Source: Kitasatospora sp. NBC_01266
GTDB lineage: Bacteria > Actinomycetota > Actinomycetes > Streptomycetales > Streptomycetaceae
Reading direction: 5' to 3'
Assembly (NCBI RefSeq): GCF_036242395.1
Contig: NZ_CP108458.1
Coordinates: 310,001 to 374,000, forward strand
DNA length: 64,000 bases
A program made the position numbers and the translations under genes. Below the pieces are notes generated by a model that was not told where the DNA came from, ran no database searches, and was given only the letters and a program-made list of their open reading frames with translations. Shown here piece by piece: positions 58,134 to 64,000 of the stretch (within the stretch, counting starts at the first letter, position 1; each line of letters starts with the position of its first letter).

Positions 58134-60209
58134 TCACATCAGGTGGATCCACTGCGCCACCGAGGGCACGCCGTTCGCGTTGACCGTGAAGAGCATGTAG
58201 TAGCCGGGCGGCGCGAGGTTCGGGTTGCTGGTCACGTTGAGGTTGACGCTGCCGTCCCCGTTGACGCTCAGCGGCAGGTCGACGAAGCGCTGGTTGGGGT
58301 CGGAGGAGTGCGTGACGGCGGCCGGGCGGATCAGCTCGGCGCGCACGATCGGCGCGTCCACCGTGATGTGCTGGCTGGAGCCGTAGGACCACATGGTGTT
58401 GGCGACGCTGGTGATCTGCGGGCGTGCGCCCTGGTAGAGGTAGGGCGGGGTGTAGAGCGAGACGTGCATGTCGAAGCTGCCGTTGCCCGGGTTGTCGCCC
58501 ACCGTCATCACCCGGCCGTCGGGCAGCAGGAAGGAAGCGGAGTGGTAGGTGCGCGGGATCGGGTCGGTGGCCATCCCGGGCGTGAAGGTGTTGGTGGCCG
58601 GGTCGAACATCGAGGCCTCGAAGACCGGGTCGGCCCGGTTGTGCAGGCCGCCGTTGGTCTCGAAGACCCGGCCGTTGGGGAGCAGCACGGTGGAGACGTA
58701 CATCTTGCCCTGGGTGGCGGACTCGGTGCTGCCGTCGGCCAGCTTTCCCTGCGGCAGCAGCGGACCCGGCGTGTAGGCGGGGCTGGCGGCCTTGAGGTCG
58801 ATCAGGTCGGTCTGCCGGCCGGCGTCCACGTTGGTGACGATGTTGCCGCCGCCCACGGTGAGCACCCGCTGGTCCTGGGCGGGCGGCAGCATGACGCTCA
58901 TCGACTGGTCGCGGGTGTCCTTGCTCTGCAGCCCGGGGACGTCGGTGATGGTGTTGGCGTCGTAGTCGTAGATCGAGGCGCCCGTGCCGGGGGTGCCGTT
59001 GCCGAAGACGTGGCTGCCGGTGTAGAAGAGCCGCCCGTCCTGCATCAGCACCATCGAGGGGTACAGGCCCCAGAAGTTCCAGCTCTGGTGCACCTTCCAG
59101 GTCGGCTGCCAGCTCTGCGCGGCGGCGGAGTACAGCTCGGTGGTGACGCTGCCGCTGGAGTCCCCGCGCAGGCCGCCGAAGCTGATGATGTCGCCGTCGC
59201 CCATCTCGGTGGCCGAGGGGTACCAGTGCCCGTCGTTCATGTCGTTGGTGCGGGTGTAGGTCTGGGTCGCCGGGTCGAAGACGTACCCGGTGTCGAGCCC
59301 CTCGTAGCCGTGGCTGGCGTCGGCGGCGGGGTAGGACTTGGTGCCGCCCACGATCAGCACCCGGCCGTCCGGGAGTTGCACATGGCCGGAGCAGAACATG
59401 TCGGCGGGCGTCGGGATCTGGCTGAAGGTGCCGTTGGACGGGTCGTAGACGGCCGAGCTGAAGGTGCCGGCGGCGAAGGCCATCGGGTCGTTGCCGGAGC
59501 CGGCCATCAGCAGCACCTTGCCGTTGTGCAGCACGATGGCGTGCATGCTGCGCACCGGGTTCAGGAACGGCAGCACCTGCCAGGAGCCGGCGGTGCAGGC
59601 GTTGCCGGCCGTGCAGGCGGTGCCGGTGGCCGGGACGGTGGCGTCCGCCATGGTGTAGTCGTCGGTGGTCAGCGTGCCGTTGCCGTAGACCGTGACGCCC
59701 CAGCTGATCTGGTCGGTGTGCGGCGGGATGACCGGGGTGCGCACGCTGGTGTGGGTGTAGGTCGCGGTGACCGGCAGGGTCTCCAGGTCGGTCCAGTACT
59801 GCCAGCCGCCGGCGATGTCGTGCCGGAAGGCGGTGACCACGGTGTTGGGCGTCGTGGTGGTGTACCAGAGGCCCAGGTCGTACTGGTGGTCCGGGGTCAC
59901 CGAGGGCGCGCAGGACGGGTTCTCCACCATCATCGCCTTGCGGTCGCCGGTGGTGACGCCGGCGACGGTGATCCGCATGGCGTTGGCGCCGCTGTGCGAG
60001 TCGGAGGTGACGGAGTAGTTCACGGTGCCGTTGCCCCAGCCGGACTGCTCCCAGCAGACCGGGAACCCGTTGGCGTCCAGCGCCTCGAGTCCGGGGTTGA
60101 CCAGCAGGTTGGCGCCGGCCCAGGCCGGTTGCGCGCCGACCATCAGCGCCAGCAGCGCGAGCACCGCGGCGTAGATCGGCACGGCTCGGGGTCGGGGGGT
60201 GCGTGTCAC
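58134..60209 (-). CDS. Galactose-oxidase-like copper radical oxidase with N-terminal sugar-binding-like domain
   Basis: A 691-aa secreted oxidase. A signal peptide (about 1-33) is followed by a CBM-like beta domain (about 35-185), a kelch propeller, and a DUF1929 C-terminal domain (PPGYYMLFTVNANGVPSVAQW). Ligand motifs are intact: Cys in MFCSGHVQLPDG, Tyr in GHWYPSATE, Tyr-His in TYHSASFLLPDGR, His in VTHSSDPNQR. The GTG start at 60209 has GGAGGAG upstream. It is 38 bp from a GT39-type membrane glycosyltransferase gene, which follows a GT2 gene. That layout recalls cslA-glxA loci, so I infer that it oxidises an exported glycan. Confidence 0.87.
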   Translation of the reverse strand: MTRTPRPRAVPIYAAVLALLALMVGAQPAWAGANLLVNPGLEALDANGFPVCWEQSGWGNGTVNYSVTSDSHSGANAMRITVAGVTTGDRKAMMVENPSCAPSVTPDHQYDLGLWYTTTTPNTVVTAFRHDIAGGWQYWTDLETLPVTATYTHTSVRTPVIPPHTDQISWGVTVYGNGTLTTDDYTMADATVPATGTACTAGNACTAGSWQVLPFLNPVRSMHAIVLHNGKVLLMAGSGNDPMAFAAGTFSSAVYDPSNGTFSQIPTPADMFCSGHVQLPDGRVLIVGGTKSYPAADASHGYEGLDTGYVFDPATQTYTRTNDMNDGHWYPSATEMGDGDIISFGGLRGDSSGSVTTELYSAAAQSWQPTWKVHQSWNFWGLYPSMVLMQDGRLFYTGSHVFGNGTPGTGASIYDYDANTITDVPGLQSKDTRDQSMSVMLPPAQDQRVLTVGGGNIVTNVDAGRQTDLIDLKAASPAYTPGPLLPQGKLADGSTESATQGKMYVSTVLLPNGRVFETNGGLHNRADPVFEASMFDPATNTFTPGMATDPIPRTYHSASFLLPDGRVMTVGDNPGNGSFDMHVSLYTPPYLYQGARPQITSVANTMWSYGSSQHITVDAPIVRAELIRPAAVTHSSDPNQRFVDLPLSVNGDGSVNLNVTSNPNLAPPGYYMLFTVNANGVPSVAQWIHLM

Positions 60210-60247
60210 AGGCGGGCTCCTCCAGGGGTCGGGGGTGGGTGACTTCC

Positions 60248-61852
60248 CTACGGTTGGGCGTCCTTGGCGATCCGGCGGACCTCGATCCGGTCCGCCGCCG
60301 AGTCGCCGAAGGAGGCCAGGACGGTGGAGTGGGCGAGCGCCGCGCGGACGGTGGGCAGGTCGTTCGGGTCCTGGCGCAGCGCGGGGGTCGAGACGATGTA
60401 GTCGAGGCTGCGCCAGCCCTGCGGCAGCGTGCGGGCGACGGCCGGGTCGAGGTCGACCTTGTAGAACCAGATCACCCCGGTGCCCGGTGCGAAGCCGTCG
60501 CGCACCAGGTCCAGCCAGAGCGCGTCGTCCACGGTGATCCGGGTGTGCGCCGGATCGGGGACGTTGGCGCGGATCCACCGGGCGGCGGCGTCGTACGGTG
60601 CGTTGGCGCGGGCGGTGAGCGCGGTGCGGTCCCCCGCGTACCAGCGCGGCACCGTCCAGCCGGCCGCGAGCACGGCGGCCAGCGCGACGACGGCCCAGCG
60701 CACCGGGCGCAGCCCGACCCTCGGCAGGCCGTGCAGCGCCAGGCGCACGCCGTGCTGGGCGGCCCCAGCCAGGGCGAGCGCCAGGAAGGGCAGCGCCTGG
60801 ATCACGTACATCGCCGGCAGGTAGCCGGCGCCTGGCCGCAGCAGCACGGCGGCCAGCAGCAGCACGGCCAGCGCGGGGGCGCGCAGGCGGCGCGAGCAGA
60901 GCAGCGGCGGGGTGACGGCCAGGCCGCCGACGATCAGCACCCGGTCGTAGTAGAGCCAGGAGTCCAGCACCTGGCGGGAGCCCGAGCCGGGCGTCAGCAC
61001 CGAGCCGGAGCCCGCCCGTTGGAGTTGGAAGAGCAGCCCGCCGAGCAGCGAGACATGGCCCGGGCCCGGGATCAGCTCGCCCTTGATGGCGGCGTACAGC
61101 GGATAGCCGAGGCCCACCAGGGCCAGCGCGGTGCCGAACCCGACCAGCGAGAACTTCCGGGTGGTCCGGTCGCAGTGCTGCCACAGCAGCAGCACCACCG
61201 CGGGCAGCAGCACCGCGACGGTCTCCTTGGAGAGCACCGCGACCCCGGCGCACAGGCCCGCCGCGACGTGGTGCCACAGGTGCTTGCGCGGGGAGGCGGC
61301 CAGCACGAAGGCCGCGAGTATCCAGAGCACCGCGAAGTTGTCCAGGAACAGTTCGCGCTGCAGGCCGACCGCGAGCGGGCTCAGTCCGAACAGCAGCACG
61401 GCGAGCGCGGCGGACCAGCGGGGCAGGCCGAGCCGGCGGGCCAGCAGGTGCAGCAGCAGGGCGCTGGCCGCGGTGACCGGGAGCATCGCGACGCGCAGTT
61501 CGGCGGTGAAGACGTGCGCCGGGGAGGCGAGGAGGCCGGGCAGCCAGGAGAGCACGGCCAACTGCATCCAGCCGAGCGGCGGGTGGTCGTACCAGTAGGT
61601 GTAGGGCGCCAGTCCGTGGTGGTGCTGGACGGCCCAGGCCTGGGCGAGGTAGGTCCCCTCGTCGTCGCTGACGGTGGGGAACCCGGTGATGTTCCAGGCC
61701 TGCACCGCGAGGACGGCGGCCGTGACGGCGAGGGCGAGCCACCCGTCCGGGCCGAGCCGGCGCAGGGAGCGCAGCGGGCGCTTCAGGAGGGGCGGCCGGA
61801 TCTCCGGTGGGGTGATCGGCGCGCGGGAGGCCGTGCCCAGAAGCGCGGTCAA
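60248..61852 (-). CDS. GT39/PMT-like membrane glycosyltransferase
   Basis: A 534-aa polytopic protein with about 10-12 hydrophobic spans. The first loop carries FPTVSDDEGTYLAQAWAVQH, the acidic DE motif of ArnT/PMT-type GT-C enzymes. These use polyprenyl-linked sugars on the outer membrane face. The gene follows a GT2 gene by 168 bp and precedes a copper oxidase gene by 38 bp, so it probably modifies the same surface glycan or protein. Confidence 0.82.
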   Translation of the reverse strand: MTALLGTASRAPITPPEIRPPLLKRPLRSLRRLGPDGWLALAVTAAVLAVQAWNITGFPTVSDDEGTYLAQAWAVQHHHGLAPYTYWYDHPPLGWMQLAVLSWLPGLLASPAHVFTAELRVAMLPVTAASALLLHLLARRLGLPRWSAALAVLLFGLSPLAVGLQRELFLDNFAVLWILAAFVLAASPRKHLWHHVAAGLCAGVAVLSKETVAVLLPAVVLLLWQHCDRTTRKFSLVGFGTALALVGLGYPLYAAIKGELIPGPGHVSLLGGLLFQLQRAGSGSVLTPGSGSRQVLDSWLYYDRVLIVGGLAVTPPLLCSRRLRAPALAVLLLAAVLLRPGAGYLPAMYVIQALPFLALALAGAAQHGVRLALHGLPRVGLRPVRWAVVALAAVLAAGWTVPRWYAGDRTALTARANAPYDAAARWIRANVPDPAHTRITVDDALWLDLVRDGFAPGTGVIWFYKVDLDPAVARTLPQGWRSLDYIVSTPALRQDPNDLPTVRAALAHSTVLASFGDSAADRIEVRRIAKDAQP

Positions 61853-62020
61853 GGGTTCTTCCTTCTCAAGGGATGGCCGGCGGGCGAAAGGGAGTTCGAA
61901 AAGCCGGGCACGGCATCTGCGGCATCGTTCGGCCCCGGACGAATCGGCGCGCGGACGATCCGCCGTACCCGCACCGTGGAATTCCCCGGGGGCCGGCCGC
62001 GGCGGATTTCTCCGCGGGCG

Positions 62021-63259
62021 TCAGCCCAGATGCGCGCCGACGTGTCTGGTCAGCTCCCAGCCGTGGTCCCCGCGGTGCTCGCGCCAGACCGCGCGCAGCG
62101 CCGCGCCCGCCAGTACCACCTGGTAGAGCGGTCCGCCGGCGATCAGCTTGACGTAGTGCCAGGGGCGCACCCGCAGTCCGTACTGCAGGCCGAAGTCGTG
62201 CAGGGCGACGGCCTCGAAGGCGAAGGTGGCCAGCGCGGGGACGGCCGGGACGAAGGAGAAGAGCGCCACCGAGACCGGCAGCTTGACGGTGAGCGCGAGC
62301 AGCAGGTCGATCGGGATCACCACACCCGAGAACGCTTGCAGGAAGGGCGTGGTGAGGGTCCAGCGGGCCAGCAGCCGCTGGCGCAGCGAGGGCAGCCGCT
62401 GCCACTCCTTCTTGCGGTAGACCTGCAGGAAGCCCTGGTTCCAGCGGGTGCGCTGCTTGAGCAGGCCGAGGAGGGTGTCGGGGGTCTCCTCCCGGGTCAC
62501 CATCGAGGAGTCGTAGGCGACCACCACCTTGGCGCCCCGGCTGGACAGCCGGACGCCCAGGTCGCAGTCCTCGGCCAGGCAGTTCTGGTCCCAGCCGCCC
62601 GCCGCGCGCAGCACCTCGGTGCGGACGAAGACGGTGTTGCCGCCGAGCGGGATGAAGCCCTGGCTGGCGTGCAGGTGCAGCCGGCTGCGGAACCAGAAGA
62701 AGTACTCCAGGCAGTTGCGCAGGCTGTACCAGCTGGAGTGGAAGTTGATCAGCTGGACGCCGCCCTGCACCACGGCGGCGCCGCTGGCCCGGAAGGCGTG
62801 GTCGACGTGGCCGAGCAGTTCGGGATGGACCTGGTCCTCGGCGTCGAAGACGCCCACCACCTCGCCCCGGCAGTGCGGCAGCGCGGTGTTCAGGGCCTTC
62901 GGCTTGTTCTTGACCTCGTGGGTGTCGGTGATCACCCGCACCCGCCCGGGCGCGTACTCGGCCATCCGGGCCGCCACCGCGGCGGTCAGCGGGTCGTCAT
63001 GGCCGACGATGACGAGGATCTCGTAGTCGGTGTGGCTGGATTCCAGCAGCCGTTTGACCGTGTGCTCCAGCACCTGCTGCTCGTGCCGGGCGGGCACCAG
63101 CAGCGAGAACCCCAGGCCGCAGAGACCGTCCGCGGCCCCGAAACTCGTACCGGCCAGGGTCTCCGGCGTTCGCCAGGCGTGCAGCATCCACCAGAGGGTG
63201 AGCGCCGCCATCCAGAACAGGGTCCCGGAAACCACGATCATGAATAAGGAACTCAGCAC
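62021..63259 (-). CDS. Membrane GT2 glycosyltransferase (CslA/cellulose-synthase-like)
   Basis: A 412-aa processive-type GT2 enzyme. An N-terminal membrane helix is followed by FSLLVPARHE, VFDAEDQVHP (DxD-like), CLAEDCDLG (base) and LLKQRTRWNQGF, the QxxRW signature of chain-forming synthases. Three or four hydrophobic segments follow. The GTG start at 63259 is preceded by GGGGGGAAG. At 412 aa it is shorter than typical CslA. Together with the downstream oxidase it suggests synthesis and oxidation of a surface beta-glycan. Specificity is unproven. Confidence 0.82.
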   Translation of the reverse strand: MLSSLFMIVVSGTLFWMAALTLWWMLHAWRTPETLAGTSFGAADGLCGLGFSLLVPARHEQQVLEHTVKRLLESSHTDYEILVIVGHDDPLTAAVAARMAEYAPGRVRVITDTHEVKNKPKALNTALPHCRGEVVGVFDAEDQVHPELLGHVDHAFRASGAAVVQGGVQLINFHSSWYSLRNCLEYFFWFRSRLHLHASQGFIPLGGNTVFVRTEVLRAAGGWDQNCLAEDCDLGVRLSSRGAKVVVAYDSSMVTREETPDTLLGLLKQRTRWNQGFLQVYRKKEWQRLPSLRQRLLARWTLTTPFLQAFSGVVIPIDLLLALTVKLPVSVALFSFVPAVPALATFAFEAVALHDFGLQYGLRVRPWHYVKLIAGGPLYQVVLAGAALRAVWREHRGDHGWELTRHVGAHLG

Positions 63260-63332
63260 CTTCCCCCCAGCCGCCAGCCACCGATGCCCACCCCGGACCG
63301 GTTCTGCTCTCCACCGAGATTAGATACCTTTG

Positions 63333-63345
63333 ACCAAGGCTTGGT
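63333..63345. promoter_or_regulatory. ACCAAG-G-CTTGGT palindrome upstream of the GT2 gene
   Basis: Perfect 6-bp arms around one base, in the 173-bp region between the GT2 and GNAT genes and about 75 bp upstream of the GT2 start. It could be an operator controlling the glycan genes. Confidence 0.35.
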
Positions 63346-63385
63346 GGCGGTTTCCACGAATATTGTCCGGTTACTTGCGCACGGC

Positions 63386-63419
63386 CCGTTGGTGCGGAGG
63401 ATCGCCTCCGCACCAACGG
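63386..63419. terminator. Perfect 15-bp stem terminator after the GNAT gene
   Basis: CCGTTGGTGCGGAGG pairs perfectly with CCTCCGCACCAACGG around ATCG, 13 bp beyond the GNAT stop. It insulates the GT2 gene from upstream read-through. Confidence 0.75.
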
Positions 63420-63432
63420 AGTTGACGCTCTG

Positions 63433-63885
63433 TCACCGGGCGGCCGAGGCCGGCTCACGCACCATGAACACGTCCACCGAGTCCTCGGTCTCGAGCGTGA
63501 ACCCGTGCCGCTCGTACAACCGCCGGGCCGCACTGCCCTGCAGCACGTTCAGCCGGACCCAGGTGCCGTCCCGGTCGCACCGCTCCAGCAGCAGGCGCAG
63601 CACGGCCCCGCCGATGCCGCTGCCCTGAAGGTGCGGGGCCAGGTAGAAGTGCTCCAGCCAGTGGGCGTCCCCGGCCGGCCGCAGCGACACGCAGCCGGCG
63701 AACCGGCCGGCCACCTCGATCACCCAGGTGTGCGCCGGCACGAACCCGTCCCGCAGTCGCCGGCGCACCCGCTGCTCGTCATACCGTCCGAGCCGCTCCA
63801 GATCCGGCCGCAGCACCACGGCCCGCAACTCGGCCACCGCCTCGACGTCCGCCGCCGAAGCCTGCCGTATCTCCCAGTCCACCAT
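63433..63885 (-). CDS. GNAT-family N-acetyltransferase
   Basis: A 150-aa acetyltransferase: EIRQASAADVEAVAELRAVV at the start, then FYLAPHLQGSGIGGAVLRLLLE (the acetyl-CoA loop Q/RxxGxG/A) and GSAARRLYERHGFTLE. The start ATG 63885 (MVDWEIR) is chosen over the frame to 63924 because that stretch is not conserved, although the ribosome binding site is weak. The substrate is unknown. A perfect hairpin terminates it. Confidence 0.85.
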   Translation of the reverse strand: MVDWEIRQASAADVEAVAELRAVVLRPDLERLGRYDEQRVRRRLRDGFVPAHTWVIEVAGRFAGCVSLRPAGDAHWLEHFYLAPHLQGSGIGGAVLRLLLERCDRDGTWVRLNVLQGSAARRLYERHGFTLETEDSVDVFMVREPASAAR

Positions 63886-63920
63886 GATCGCCAGGCTACT
63901 GTGCCGGGTTCCTCCCGCTC

Positions 63921-64000
63921 TCACGTCATCCGCAGGCGGGGCAGGGCGTGGGGGTGCTCCTCGCGCAGGTAGGTGATCAGCTTCTCCCTGACCAGGCAGC
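63921..64000 (-). CDS. Partial gene, 3' end only
   Basis: The last 25 codons before a TGA at 63921-63923 read CLVREKLITYLREEHPHALP then RLRMT, which looks like a real amphipathic C-terminal helix. The rest lies outside the window. The family cannot be named from this fragment. Confidence 0.55.
   Translation of the reverse strand, partial: CLVREKLITYLREEHPHALPRLRMT

Noticed and set aside
60203..63247. A 1,014-codon plus-strand open frame across the glycosyltransferase genes
   Set aside because: It covers two genes plus the gap between them on the other strand, with Gln/Gly/Arg-rich sequence and no recognisable motif.

Overview
The window is about 73% GC by eye, with GC-rich third codon positions, frequent GTG starts, dense 4-bp start/stop overlaps (ATGA, GTGA), a SARP regulator and many secreted proteins. 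This points to a Streptomycetaceae actinomycete (Streptomyces, Kitasatospora or a relative). I see no rRNA, tRNA, CRISPR array or intact insertion sequence. All functional calls come from reading motifs; no search or alignment was run.

Layout. (1) 1-2.8 kb: a visibly less GC-rich accessory patch with an unrecognised 250-aa protein, a trypsin-fold serine protease and two gene remnants. (2) 2.9-9.3 kb: an OpgC-like membrane acyltransferase, a lipoprotein, a TetR regulator and a PAS-GAF-SpoIIE-HATPase phosphatase. (3) 9.3-16.4 kb: a probable amine or amino-acid uptake and oxidation locus (XRE-cupin regulator, saccharopine-dehydrogenase-like protein, FAD oxidoreductase, APC permease, PfpI/DJ-1 protein, GlxA-type AraC regulator). 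Two gene starts here share a TGAAC/GTTCA operator-like element. (4) 16.6-44.9 kb: a nonribosomal peptide biosynthetic cluster. (5) 44.9-51.3 kb: a serine hydrolase, paired MarR genes, an overlapping amine oxidase and glutamate-cysteine-ligase-like pair, and small exported proteins. (6) 51.5-63.9 kb: two galactose-oxidase-like copper radical oxidases. The second lies downstream of two glycosyltransferase genes, in a layout like cslA/glxA polysaccharide loci. Around them are a hydrolase, a methyltransferase, an SDR, a TetR and a GNAT.

The peptide cluster is the centrepiece. From 43,582 down to 22,304 on the minus strand run a small DUF6092-like protein, a nitroreductase-fold protein, an A-T-C-A-T NRPS, a C-A-T-C NRPS, MbtH, A-T, a free C domain, a thioesterase-P450 fusion, T-E, a type II thioesterase, a free A domain and an MFS exporter. 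From the A-T gene on, nearly every gene overlaps the next. The totals are 5 A, 5 T, 4 C and 1 E domains, which fits a pentapeptide. Its last two modules are split over separate proteins and its last residue is probably epimerised. Cluster-linked regulators are an AfsR-type SARP and a divergent XRE-NTPase; helically phased GGGAAGC repeats lie between them. A 54-aa exported peptide gene with a three-copy 12-bp repeat upstream lies beside the SARP gene.
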